From positions 16,306-80,305 of the forward strand of contig JABSOZ010000022.1 of assembly GCA_013215295.1 (NCBI GenBank): 64,000 bases of DNA, in the 5' to 3' direction. The first letter of the stretch is position 1, and each line of letters begins with the position of its first letter. The notes under the pieces were generated by a model, which saw nothing but the letters and a program-made list of their open reading frames with translations, had not been told where the DNA came from and made no database searches. The stretch comes from Colwellia sp. Lineage in GTDB: Bacteria; Pseudomonadota; Gammaproteobacteria; Enterobacterales; Alteromonadaceae. Of the stretch, positions 45,362-55,141 are shown in pieces. A program made the position numbers and the translations under genes.

Positions 45362-47242
45362 TTAAATGGTAAACTTTCCTATCAATTTTTTTAGTGCTTC
45401 CGATTCACGGTGTAGCCCTTCGCACAATTCTTCTGATTGAATCATATTGTCTTTTGTTTGACTTGCAGAAGTTGCAATCATTACAATATTTTGACTTATT
45501 TCGGCAGTTGCTAATGTTTGTTCTCGTGTAGCTGACGCTACGAATGTATTGATTTCTGTTAAGCTGATAATTTCTTTAGCAATGTTGTCTAAGGTACTGC
45601 CTGTTTGCTTTAACCTTTCAGCACTTTCAAGGGTGTTTTTACTCCCTTGCTCGATTGAAGTAACGGTTGCTGAAGCTTGAGCGTTTAGACTTTCTATCAT
45701 CTCATTAATTTGTTCCGTTGATTCAGCCGTTCTTTTGGCCAGCGTTCTTACTTCATCGGCCACAACAGCAAAGCCTCGTCCTTGCTCTCCGGCTCTGGCG
45801 GCTTCAATAGCTGCATTCAATGCCAGTAAATTCGTCTGTTCAGAAATGCCTTTTATAACTTCTAGCACATGCCTAATAGACTTGATTTCAATTGAAAGCT
45901 CCGTTACTGATTTAACGGATGTTGCCATTGAAGATTCTAAAACTTCCATTTTCGATATTGTCTGGTTAACAAACTCTGTACCTTTATGGGTGGTTTCTTC
46001 TGTCGCTATCGCTATTTCTGATGCACCATTTGCGTTATTTGAAATATCTTGTACCGTGACCTCCATTTCATTAACGGCAGCGGCAACAGTTTGCGTGTTG
46101 GATGACTGCATTTCCGACAAACTTGCTGCTTCTTTTACTTTCCCTTGAACATGCTCAGCAATAGTTTGTACTTGTTCTGCAGAAAGAGAAACTTGCTTGA
46201 ACATCTCATGTAATTGCTCGATAAATAAATTAAATTTTGTCGCTAAATGACCTATTTCATGATTTTCTTTGGCTGGTAACCTTGCCGTTAGATCACCATC
46301 TTTTTCTGTAAGTGCTGTAACTGCATCAGTCATTTCTTCTATGGGCTTAAAAATTTGTCCCGCTAATATCCTGACCAATACAAATCCCAGTAAAGCGATG
46401 ACACCACCAAAAATTATATTTTTATTTATTGCACTATTTATCGGTCCATAAAGTTGTTCTTGCGGAATTTCTGCAACTAGATGCCAGTTTAAAGAGTTAA
46501 GCGGTGCGCTTGAAACTACATACTCTTCTGCGTTTATATTTTTATCAACTATCTTGCCATTCTTTATTTCAATAAGGTTAATGGACCTTCCAATTTTAGT
46601 TTTATCTCCATGGAGCATTATTTCTCCACTGCTCGAGACTAAATAAACGAAACCTGCATCTCCAATCCTATAATTACTGACCAAACTGGTCATCGAATCG
46701 AGGGAAAGCCCTATACCGGCGATACCTGAACGAACGCCTCCAATTTCTATCGCATAATTAATGAAAACAACTATTTGATTCGTCGCTTTATCTACATCTA
46801 AACTTAATTCAAAAGGTTTATCCGAGGCTAAAAAACTATAAAACCATTTATCTTTTTCCCTATCTACTTTACGGTCGATACCGGTATGGGTGTAGTAGTT
46901 CCCTGACTTTTCAGAAATGATATATGCGCTGATAGCATCATTTTTATTCCTAATGTCAGATAGATATTCAATAAATGAATCTTGCTGTCCGACAACTTCA
47001 TTATCATTCAGCCAGTTAATTACAAATGAATTTTGTGCTATTTCTTTAGAAACAATGATTGGAATTGATAACGCTAATTCTATGCCGTTTTTAACTTCAT
47101 TTAATGTTGTAGGTAAATCAACATTGGCGAGTTTTTGTTCTGTATGAGTACGTATACTTGTAGTAAAAAGCAGAGTAGAAATAGTTAAAGGTAGGACTAT
47201 TGCTAAAATTAAACTAACGTATAACTTTTGTTTTAATAACAT
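45362..47242 (-). CDS. Methyl-accepting chemotaxis protein with double Cache sensor
   Basis: A 626-residue receptor. Transmembrane segment at about 8-28, a periplasmic dCache domain up to about 270 ([41 protein letters not shown]), a second transmembrane helix near 275-295, a HAMP domain (about 295-350) and the cytoplasmic signalling hairpin with tip [38 protein letters not shown]. It lacks a C-terminal pentapeptide for CheR. The ligand cannot be read from the sequence. Confidence 0.93.
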   Translation of the reverse strand: MLLKQKLYVSLILAIVLPLTISTLLFTTSIRTHTEQKLANVDLPTTLNEVKNGIELALSIPIIVSKEIAQNSFVINWLNDNEVVGQQDSFIEYLSDIRNKNDAISAYIISEKSGNYYTHTGIDRKVDREKDKWFYSFLASDKPFELSLDVDKATNQIVVFINYAIEIGGVRSGIAGIGLSLDSMTSLVSNYRIGDAGFVYLVSSSGEIMLHGDKTKIGRSINLIEIKNGKIVDKNINAEEYVVSSAPLNSLNWHLVAEIPQEQLYGPINSAINKNIIFGGVIALLGFVLVRILAGQIFKPIEEMTDAVTALTEKDGDLTARLPAKENHEIGHLATKFNLFIEQLHEMFKQVSLSAEQVQTIAEHVQGKVKEAASLSEMQSSNTQTVAAAVNEMEVTVQDISNNANGASEIAIATEETTHKGTEFVNQTISKMEVLESSMATSVKSVTELSIEIKSIRHVLEVIKGISEQTNLLALNAAIEAARAGEQGRGFAVVADEVRTLAKRTAESTEQINEMIESLNAQASATVTSIEQGSKNTLESAERLKQTGSTLDNIAKEIISLTEINTFVASATREQTLATAEISQNIVMIATSASQTKDNMIQSEELCEGLHRESEALKKLIGKFTI

Positions 47243-47309
47243 TTATAAATTCCTATTTTTACACACATTAATAACTTATTTAAGACCACTTTTTTAAAGA
47301 GTTAAGCAA

Positions 47310-48149
47310 TTAAAAACGCCATACTATTAACATCTGTAAAGCATTATCATCAGTGCCATTCTCGCCAAGTCTGTTTTTCCAATACTGGTATTCGATGCCG
47401 GTAAATAATGTCCCTGGGCTAAGGCCTAATACTTCCCCTAAATCTAAGCGCACTTGAGGCTGAAACAAGATCCAAGATTCCAGTTCAGTCGTACCAAAGC
47501 TATGGGTTTGTGCACGCCCATCGATATACTCTAGGTGACCTTCGATAGTCCAACTTGTTGACCCTAGTTTAAAAGGATACGCCCAAGAGAAATCAACCAT
47601 AAAGCTTGAGTCTTCATCGACAATGGTAAATACGGGAGAATTTGAATCACCACCTCCTTGATGCATATATCCGGTCACAGTAATTTGGGCAAACGCAAAA
47701 CCAGGTAAATCTAATGAAAATTTCACGCCCGGTAACACCCACGAGCTGTCAACTTCAGGTGCGAAATTAGTGCCTATAACGAGACTAATATCTTTCACCA
47801 TGCCAAAGGATAAATCATTACCTGAGAGTGCAGCTAAACTAAAACTTGAATACCACTCACCATAAAATTCACTGCTGTCTGCAACGGGAAAATTAGAATT
47901 ATTGTTCACGCTATAACGAGAGTGATCAACGAAGAAAAAGTTGTCACCATATTCCCAACCACCAGCATGTTGAAAAGTAATAATAGTGGCATCTGCTGTA
48001 CCACCTGTTCCCACTCTCTCTAATTCACCAAAGGCTTGAAGTTGTACTTCTGTTGTACTCCAAGTTTCCGCATAAGCCGGAGTGATTATTAATGCTATTG
48101 ACGCAAATATATGTGTTGCGAGAAAGTTGTAAAATTTGTTTTTTTTCAT
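47310..48149 (-). CDS. Tsx-like nucleoside-specific outer membrane channel
   Basis: A 279-residue beta-barrel protein with a signal peptide (TPAYAETWSTTEVQLQ) and a C-terminal Phe (IVWRF). EWYSSFSLAALSG, HAGGWEYGDNFFFVDHS and LFTGIEYQYWKNRLG fit the nucleoside-binding outer membrane protein family (Channel_Tsx). It could bring purines or nucleosides to the adenine deaminase encoded 6 kb away, although the genes are not linked. The chemoreceptor gene follows after 67 bp. Confidence 0.78.
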   Translation of the reverse strand: MKKNKFYNFLATHIFASIALIITPAYAETWSTTEVQLQAFGELERVGTGGTADATIITFQHAGGWEYGDNFFFVDHSRYSVNNNSNFPVADSSEFYGEWYSSFSLAALSGNDLSFGMVKDISLVIGTNFAPEVDSSWVLPGVKFSLDLPGFAFAQITVTGYMHQGGGDSNSPVFTIVDEDSSFMVDFSWAYPFKLGSTSWTIEGHLEYIDGRAQTHSFGTTELESWILFQPQVRLDLGEVLGLSPGTLFTGIEYQYWKNRLGENGTDDNALQMLIVWRF

Positions 48150-48489
48150 AGTTTACAGTTCCCAAATCATAGTTTAGATAATTATAGTCGATAATTTTAT
48201 CTAAACTTTAGAGTCTTAATTATTTATGCCTTTGGCTAAACATCTACGCTTAACCAAATATGTTCACACTCGTTAAATAAACCTAGCCTTAAGTAACTAA
48301 TATTGCAAAATTTGACTTCAGGGTGTTAAACACAGCTAACATTAAGAGAATGATTGGTTCGACTAGTATATGGTTCTATCTAGTGTAGTTTTTTGACAGG
48401 ATGTTCATCGTGAGAAAAGTAAATCTGCGTATGTACTTCTATAATATAGAGATTGGAATTAGTCTCAAATATAATAATGTGGATGGGGA
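48150..48489. other. Divergent promoter region
   Basis: A 340-bp non-coding gap between the porin and the binding-like gene; no distinctive motif seen. Confidence 0.4.
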
Positions 48490-49266
48490 ATGATCAGTTT
48501 CATGCATAATTTATTTAAGTTAACGCTGTGTGCATTGTTAATACTGAACAATACAGAGAGTCTTGCGAAAAACAATCTTACAAGATCATATGAAATTGGT
48601 ACTGAAGATATTGAATACTACCCACATTACGGTAGAAAGAATTCATCCGATGATGAGTTTTCTGGTTTTGCCCGGCCTTTTTTTGATAAATTCTCAAATG
48701 AATATCATTTAGACTTTCAGTACACCCCCTTACCGATAAAACGTTTATATAATTATTTTTTGAACACTAAAACCTTAGATTTTAAATACCCTGATAATCC
48801 AAACTGGAATATCCAAAATAAACGAGGGCATAAAATCTATTATAGCGATGAAATCACGTATTATGTTGACGGTACATTTATACACCAAGAACAAAATTTG
48901 CCACTAAACATTAAATATTTAGGGGTGATCCGTGGCTTTACCCCTGAACCCTATTTAGCTCAAATATTAGCGAATAAAGTTATCCTCATTGAATTTACGC
49001 GATCAGTTCATCTGTTAAGTGCACTAAATCTCAAACGAATAGATGCAGCATATATGAATGTCGATGTTGGTAAATTTCAAAGTTCAAAAAGCGATTTAAA
49101 CCTTAAAGTTAAATTTTGCTCCTCGTTACCTTTGACAAAAGGATCTTATTACCTTTCAACAATTAAGCATCCCGAGTTACTCATCCAAGTAAATCAATTT
49201 ATACGTAATAATTCTGATTTCATAAAAAGCTTACAACAATTATATAAACTTACTGTTGTTGATTAA
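48490..49266 (+). CDS. Periplasmic binding-protein-like protein
   Basis: A 258-residue protein with an N-terminal signal peptide and an SBP_bac_3-like arrangement (ARPFFDKFSNEYHLDFQYTPLPIKRLYNYFLN, then LAQILANKVILIEFTRSVHLLSALNLKRIDAAYMNVDVG). This pattern resembles orphan transporter-substrate-binding-domain proteins of marine Gammaproteobacteria. No transporter genes adjoin. Related in general form to the protein at 19952 and to the sensory domains of the kinase at 51910. Confidence 0.6.
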   Translation: MISFMHNLFKLTLCALLILNNTESLAKNNLTRSYEIGTEDIEYYPHYGRKNSSDDEFSGFARPFFDKFSNEYHLDFQYTPLPIKRLYNYFLNTKTLDFKYPDNPNWNIQNKRGHKIYYSDEITYYVDGTFIHQEQNLPLNIKYLGVIRGFTPEPYLAQILANKVILIEFTRSVHLLSALNLKRIDAAYMNVDVGKFQSSKSDLNLKVKFCSSLPLTKGSYYLSTIKHPELLIQVNQFIRNNSDFIKSLQQLYKLTVVD

Positions 49267-49439
49267 ATGCAAAAGCTTTGAACATCTATTTCATCAAACC
49301 TACTACAGACTTAAATTTCACAAGAAATGGAGAGCCCGATTCGGTCATAATGCCTTATAATATCGTACATGGAGAGCTGTTAAACCGTCGATATAAAAGA
49401 GAGGAGCATTAGAGAGAAGGCGATAATCTCACTGTTTAG

Positions 49440-50183
49440 CTATTTGGCAGTTTTCTTTTCACAGTGTTTGTTTCCATTTTCACCCGTCACCTTATCTCCA
49501 TTAACTTTATTAATACAAGCCGGAGTTATTTCATCTACCGTAAACTCCATATCGGAATGTTCTTCTCCAGTAATGCGTTTTAATTCTGCAAGCATCGCCG
49601 CTTCTTTTTCTTCGGTAAGTTCTCCTTCAATACCCACTTCAATTTCATACCCTCCCTCTGCTAACTTTTGGATGGATAAATCAGGAAAAGGGAATGGCTT
49701 AGGTTTTGGCTTTGGTTGAAACATAACAAATAACAAAGCGCCCATAATCAAAACACCTGCTAATAAATATATTTTTTTGATGCTAATACTTTGATTAACT
49801 ACTTTTAAATTTAATACACTGGGTATCCATAAATACCCTTTACGTTGAACAGTTTTAATAAACTGTGGATTTTTAGCGTCATCCTTCAATATTTTTCGCA
49901 GTCTTGTCATTGTATTGGCTAACGAGTCAGGCCCAACAACGGTATCAGTCCATAACGTTTCAATAAGTTCTTGTTTACTTAACGTTTTACCATTAGCGGC
50001 ACAAAGAATAATAAGTAACTCTAAAACCTTGGGTTGTAGTATTAAGTCTTCGCCATCGAGTGTGACTTGGTTTTGACTAAAATCAACAATAAGTGACCCT
50101 GTTTCGAACGGCGACTGCATTAATTGTTCAACGGTTAAGGGCTCATTTGAATTAACGTGTTTATCAATTTTCATATTTTTCAT
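49440..50183 (-). CDS. ToxR-like membrane-bound winged-helix regulator
   Basis: A 247-residue protein with an OmpR-type DNA-binding domain (about 25-125: LQPKVLELLIILCAANGKTLSKQELIETLWTD, VGPDSLANTMTRLRKIL, FIKTVQRKGYLWIP). One transmembrane helix (about 137-158) and a Pro/Lys-rich linker lead to a 75-residue periplasmic domain with two Cys near its end. The family senses envelope or environmental cues and activates nearby promoters directly. It is divergent from the protease gene at 50310 with 126 bp between them, so that gene is a likely target. Confidence 0.86.
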   Translation of the reverse strand: MKNMKIDKHVNSNEPLTVEQLMQSPFETGSLIVDFSQNQVTLDGEDLILQPKVLELLIILCAANGKTLSKQELIETLWTDTVVGPDSLANTMTRLRKILKDDAKNPQFIKTVQRKGYLWIPSVLNLKVVNQSISIKKIYLLAGVLIMGALLFVMFQPKPKPKPFPFPDLSIQKLAEGGYEIEVGIEGELTEEKEAAMLAELKRITGEEHSDMEFTVDEITPACINKVNGDKVTGENGNKHCEKKTAK

Positions 50184-50309
50184 AAACTTAGAGTTTGGAT
50201 ATAATTTGGATAGTCAGAAGTTATAACTTATTAAGGACTAACAGATAGATTTTATTTTTCATATCAATGATAAAGGCTTCCTGCAAATAAATAAACCATT
50301 AAGGTAAAT

Positions 50310-51641
50310 ATGAAACTTCTAACTGGCTCAACATTGATAACGCTTTTATTCTCTTTCTATAGCAATGCTATTATTATTCGGCACGATATTAATCCTGAAA
50401 AACACCAAGTTCAACAGACCGAATATCAGAGCGTAGTAGATCTGAACTTTTTGACGGGAACACTCATTGCACCTCAATGGATTTTAACCGCGGCACATGG
50501 CACAGCATATATGCCTGGCAAACAAGAAGTGATCATCAACCATCAAAAATATTATGTAGAATATATTATTGAGCATCCTCAATTTAATGAAAGCAACTTG
50601 AGCCATGACATCGCATTATTGAAACTTGACCGTCCTGTTTTAACGGTTGCTAGTACCGGTATCTATACTTTGGAAGATGAAAAATCAAAACACGTTTGGT
50701 TTGTTGGACGAGGTGATATCGGCAACGGACAAGTCGGTATTACAGGTTCTACTGATGTGTTAAATCATGCAGAAAACCTAATTGAAAACGCAGAAGGTCT
50801 TTGGTTAACTTTTGACTTTGACTCTCCAGAGAATAACGCGCTTCCTTTAGAGGGCATCAGTGGCCCTGGCGATAGTGGTGGCCCTGCTTTTATCAAAACA
50901 TCAACAGGATATAAAGTTGCAGGCGTTAGCTCTCATCAACGTAACAACGATAATGGTGAAGGTTTATATGGTGTTGAAGAATATTACACTCGTGTCAGTG
51001 CTCACATGCAGTGGATTAAGAACATCCGAGCAACACCGAATCAAAAATTATCAACTATAGCTCTAAAGCGCCCTACATATAAAGTTGTAAACCCGAAAAG
51101 AAATGAAACGACTGCCTTAATAGGCCGCTATACGTTAGCAGATGGCACCGAATTTTTCATTGAACCTTGTGCTGAAGAGGTCTGTTACCGCTGGGAGAAC
51201 TCTACTCGTCAAGTAGAAGTATTTAAAACCACAGATGATCTATGGTTTACACCGAAGATAAATAGAACTTTCAAAGTACATTCATCTGATAATGGAATGG
51301 TCAATCATATAGTGATGAAAGATTTCCACGGACAAAGAGAGTTAATAAAACAAGATCAAGTCAAGACATTAAAAAATAAAATTAAAACAAGAGGCAGACA
51401 ATTGCTCACCCATGTTGAGCCGGTATGGCCCACAAAGGCTATAGACAACAAAATAGAAGGTAGCGTTACTATGTCATTCTCAATTAACACCGATGGATCG
51501 GTAGACAATATAGAAATAATTGAATCCACGCCAAACGGCATGTTTGAAAAATCTTCAATAAAAGCCCTTGCACAATGGAAGTATGCTGAATTAGACAAAG
51601 CTTTAGTTGATATTAAAACGAAGTTCGATTTTTCCTTATAA
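50310..51641 (+). CDS. Trypsin-like serine protease fused to a TonB C-terminal-type domain
   Basis: A 443-residue exported protein. A signal peptide precedes a chymotrypsin-fold protease with the triad visible: His in ILTAAHG (about 64), Asp in HDIALLKLDRP (about 101) and Ser in GPGDSGGPAF (about 190). A middle region (about 255-350) reads like a small beta domain. Residues of about 365-443 match the TonB C-terminal fold (EPVWPTKAIDNKIEGSVTMSFSINTDGSVDNIEIIES). TonB C-terminal domains usually bind energy-coupling partners, so a protease fused to one is unusual. Confidence 0.82.
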   Translation: MKLLTGSTLITLLFSFYSNAIIIRHDINPEKHQVQQTEYQSVVDLNFLTGTLIAPQWILTAAHGTAYMPGKQEVIINHQKYYVEYIIEHPQFNESNLSHDIALLKLDRPVLTVASTGIYTLEDEKSKHVWFVGRGDIGNGQVGITGSTDVLNHAENLIENAEGLWLTFDFDSPENNALPLEGISGPGDSGGPAFIKTSTGYKVAGVSSHQRNNDNGEGLYGVEEYYTRVSAHMQWIKNIRATPNQKLSTIALKRPTYKVVNPKRNETTALIGRYTLADGTEFFIEPCAEEVCYRWENSTRQVEVFKTTDDLWFTPKINRTFKVHSSDNGMVNHIVMKDFHGQRELIKQDQVKTLKNKIKTRGRQLLTHVEPVWPTKAIDNKIEGSVTMSFSINTDGSVDNIEIIESTPNGMFEKSSIKALAQWKYAELDKALVDIKTKFDFSL

Positions 51642-51736
51642 TTAAATACTGAGTACTGACAATAAAAAAGTCGATTATCTTAAGCACGATTCGTAATCGA
51701 GAAAGAGCTAAAGTTGCTGAAAAACATGCAAAAAAA

Positions 51737-51762
51737 ACGTTTACTTGAAATCAAGTAAACGT
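51737..51762 (-). terminator. Rho-independent terminator of the hybrid kinase gene
   Basis: Stem ACGTTTACTTGA / TCAAGTAAACGT with a 2-nt loop. Read on the minus strand it is followed by a run of T. It could also end the convergent protease transcript. Confidence 0.85.
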
Positions 51763-51909
51763 GTAATAAAAACATGAAACACTAAGGGAAATGTACTCTC
51801 ACCTAATAAGAGCGCGAATTGATAGAAAAGTTCAATTCATCTATCAATTCATTAAAATTTACTATGAAAACTCATTTATTTTTAATTATGTTGTTGAAAA
51901 AAATAAAAT

Positions 51910-54756
51910 TTATTTATCGTGACTTTCAATACAACGATATACCGTCTCTAGTAACACACTTCTTTTGACAGGTTTTACCAGACATTTATAAGAATTCTTG
52001 GAAACAACTTTATCTATCGATTCCATGTCCGCATAACCAGTTACTAAGATGATGGGGATATCTACTTTGACCTTTAACACTGCTTTAATGAGTTCAGTCC
52101 CCGTCATTATTGGCATAGAATGATCTGTCAGAAGAAGATCATAGTTTTCAGGATTAGCCTTTAACAACGCTAAAGCTTCTTTGCCATTATCACATACGGT
52201 TACTATATATCCTGACGATTCTAGGTGTTCCCTATATAAAAGGCGAAGGGCTTCTTCATCCTCAGCAATGAGTATACTGCCAAGCCCCTTACGGTCCTTT
52301 TCTATTTGCTGTATTTCATTCAAAGGGATCTCTAGTGTTTTCGGCATTAAGATAGTGAACTCCACGCCACTATTCTCATTATTTACGACTGAAATTTTTC
52401 CGTTATGCCCATGGACGATGTTATACACAACAGACAATCCCAACCCTGTCCCCTTACCTACTTCTTTTGTACTAAAAAACGGATCGAAAATATTATTAAT
52501 AATTGATTCATCAATTCCACATCCGGAATCAGTAACCTTAAGCGAAAAATAGCCATTTTTGTCACTAAGTCCACTGGGTATTTGAATATTTGAACCTGAT
52601 AATTTTATCACTAATAAACCAGAATTTGGAAACATAGCATCAATAGCGTTTGAGCAGAGATTAATTATTACTTGATTAATCTGAGTTTTATCTCCTTTTA
52701 TAACATAGTCATAACCACTTTCTATTTCGTACAAAATATTGATGTTTTTTGGTGATGTAGATTCAATTAATTGAATGCAATCATGAACAACTTCTGCAAA
52801 GTTTATAGAATGTAAAGGGGCGATACTCATTCTGCTGAATGTCATGATTTGACTGACTAACTCAGTTGCACGAGTACTGGCGTTGTATATATTTTTATTG
52901 AATTTTTGTATTATTTCATCTTCAGGAAATTTGATATTAAGCAGTTCTGAATTACCTATTATAATGCCCATAATGTTATTAAAGTCATGTGCAATGCCTC
53001 CCGCCATTTCTCCTAGTGCTTCCATTTTTTTCGATTGAAGTAACTGGTCTTCCAATAATTTACGCTGCTTAATCTCTCTTTTTAATCGACGATTAATAGC
53101 CACATAAATGAATATAATAAAAATCAATACGGTCAAAATTGGAATTGCCCATTTCAAAATGGTTTTTAACTGAGTGCCCTGCTCAATGCGCACAGCTAAC
53201 CAATTATTGGCAATCCTTGATTTAGATTTTTCATCTAGACTGTCTAATGCTTTATTCAAAATAGGAACCAAGGGCTCTAAACCGAACCTAACTGCCATCG
53301 ATAGCTGCAATTTATAGGGTGTAAACGACGCAACAATTAAATTGTAATAACTCTCTTTGTCTATTTCATGATTTACAATAGGTAACGCACCTATATACCC
53401 GTCTAACTTTCCATCGTTTAGCAAACTGAGACCTTCCATGGTGGATGAAACGTAAACAATGTTTATTTTAGGGTAATCTTCAGAGATAAGTTCTGCAAAA
53501 ACATAGCCCTTTATAACGCCCACTTTTCTGTGGTTAAAACTACTCATAGATTCGGCATAAAATGTGCCCTTCTTCGTTACTGCAACGGCAGGTAATTGAA
53601 AATAAGGCTTAGTGAATAACATAAATTTTTCGCGTTCATTGGTGCGTACTATCGATGACATAACGTCAATTTTTCCATCTTTTAATTTTTCTACAGACTT
53701 TGCCCATGCCATATTTTCAGAAACAATTAGCTTTATACTCAACTGTTCCGAAATGTAATCAATGTAGTCTGAAGATACTCCACTTAACTGATTGTTATCA
53801 TCTGTAAATTCGACAGGATAAGAATTGTGATCGACACCAAGAGAAAAAGAAATGTGATCTTGTAACCAATTCCGTTCGTATAAGGTCAGTATATCAAGTG
53901 GTGCTTTGCTGCTAAAAAAAGGCCGTGTATTAGGTAACCACTTTTTTTCTAATACGACGAGATCATGAATAGGTATATCTTCGAATCCTTTGTTTATTTC
54001 TTCCAATAATGAAGTTTGACCTTTCGCTACCACTACATGTACTAAACTCGAAGCATCATCAATAATACTTGATTCAAAAACGCCTCTTAAGCCCATTTTT
54101 GCTAATAATGAGTTGAGTGATGGTGATTCATTAAAAATCGCTTGAATATCTTTATTAATCAAGTCAAGAATACTAGAAGTACCTCGTAAAGGAACAACTG
54201 TTATATTAGGGTAATTGTCTAAAAGGTATTGCTCATGGTAGGTACCTATTATCACAGCAACTTTCATTCCGACGAAGTCTTTCAGACTTTTCTTATTCCC
54301 CCCTTCATTCCTATATAAAATACTCGATTCTACACGATGAATAGGCACAGAAAAATCGGCCCATAGCTGACGAGTATCGTTTTTAAACAAACCTGAATGA
54401 ACCGCTTTCTTCGATTTCACCATGAGTAAACCATTCTCCATATTATCGGAGATAAAGTTAATCGGAGTACCTGTAGTTACTGACCATAAATTCCATAGGT
54501 CAACATATAAACCCGCAGGTTGACCGTTGGGCAATTCAAAAGAAATGGGATGATGATCATTGTGGACGACAACGTTAAGTTCACGTTTCAGACTTTCCCC
54601 TTTAGATAGCATTGGAAAAACCAAAAAACATAGAAGCAATACTTTAAGAAAACATGAACATATTTTTATAAACAACGAGTTTGATATCCTATAAGCCAGA
54701 TAAAATAGATACATCAATGTAGAATTAGAAGTATAGCTAATATTTAGCCAATTCAT
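51910..54756 (-). CDS. BvgS-like hybrid sensor histidine kinase with two periplasmic binding-type sensor domains
   Basis: A 948-residue protein. After an N-terminal hydrophobic segment come two SBP_bac_3-type domains (about 60-280 and 300-535; FSLGVDHNSYPVEFTDDNNQLSGVSSDYIDY) and a transmembrane helix (about 545-565). The kinase part follows, with His in GGIAHDFNNIMG (about 590), HATPase motifs NLCSNAIDAM, DSGCGID and GKGTGLGLSVV, and a C-terminal receiver with Asp in LLLTDHSMPIMTG (about 879). No HPt domain is present, so a separate phosphotransfer partner is expected. Ligand unknown. Confidence 0.9.
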   Translation of the reverse strand: MNWLNISYTSNSTLMYLFYLAYRISNSLFIKICSCFLKVLLLCFLVFPMLSKGESLKRELNVVVHNDHHPISFELPNGQPAGLYVDLWNLWSVTTGTPINFISDNMENGLLMVKSKKAVHSGLFKNDTRQLWADFSVPIHRVESSILYRNEGGNKKSLKDFVGMKVAVIIGTYHEQYLLDNYPNITVVPLRGTSSILDLINKDIQAIFNESPSLNSLLAKMGLRGVFESSIIDDASSLVHVVVAKGQTSLLEEINKGFEDIPIHDLVVLEKKWLPNTRPFFSSKAPLDILTLYERNWLQDHISFSLGVDHNSYPVEFTDDNNQLSGVSSDYIDYISEQLSIKLIVSENMAWAKSVEKLKDGKIDVMSSIVRTNEREKFMLFTKPYFQLPAVAVTKKGTFYAESMSSFNHRKVGVIKGYVFAELISEDYPKINIVYVSSTMEGLSLLNDGKLDGYIGALPIVNHEIDKESYYNLIVASFTPYKLQLSMAVRFGLEPLVPILNKALDSLDEKSKSRIANNWLAVRIEQGTQLKTILKWAIPILTVLIFIIFIYVAINRRLKREIKQRKLLEDQLLQSKKMEALGEMAGGIAHDFNNIMGIIIGNSELLNIKFPEDEIIQKFNKNIYNASTRATELVSQIMTFSRMSIAPLHSINFAEVVHDCIQLIESTSPKNINILYEIESGYDYVIKGDKTQINQVIINLCSNAIDAMFPNSGLLVIKLSGSNIQIPSGLSDKNGYFSLKVTDSGCGIDESIINNIFDPFFSTKEVGKGTGLGLSVVYNIVHGHNGKISVVNNENSGVEFTILMPKTLEIPLNEIQQIEKDRKGLGSILIAEDEEALRLLYREHLESSGYIVTVCDNGKEALALLKANPENYDLLLTDHSMPIMTGTELIKAVLKVKVDIPIILVTGYADMESIDKVVSKNSYKCLVKPVKRSVLLETVYRCIESHDK

Positions 54757-55141
54757 ATGATTGATGAGTCACTTTACAATGCTTAGAAGCTTAAATGAAT
54801 CAATAATACCTGATACCAATAAATAACATCTTCAATATAATCAAAAGCAATTGAATACCAAAACTTGTTTAAGGCGTACATTTAGCAATGATGAAAATAG
54901 AGATGAGATAAGCTCATTGTGGTCATAGGAAAGTAGAACTCAAACCAGAGTTTACCGGTCAAATACCAAACAGCCAGACATTCAACACTACCCACAGAAA
55001 ATACGAGTGTTACGCGCTGTTTTAGAGCACAAGTTGACGTAAACAGTTGAATAATTTACTGTAAGCTACTACCTAAATGTAAAAGAACTTTCACAAGATA
55101 GAAAACGCATCGTCTATGCTTTGAAAGTTCAAAGAGAGATT
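54757..55141. other. Divergent intergenic region
   Basis: No gene or distinctive motif seen; it contains the promoters of the kinase and MFS transporter genes. Confidence 0.4.

Noticed and set aside
45735..46148. Open frame on the plus strand within the chemotaxis receptor gene
   Set aside because: It is antisense to the highly conserved signalling domain and lacks any family similarity.
49444..49719. Plus-strand frame opposite the ToxR-like regulator
   Set aside because: It has a low-complexity composition caused by the opposite Lys/Pro and Glu codons.
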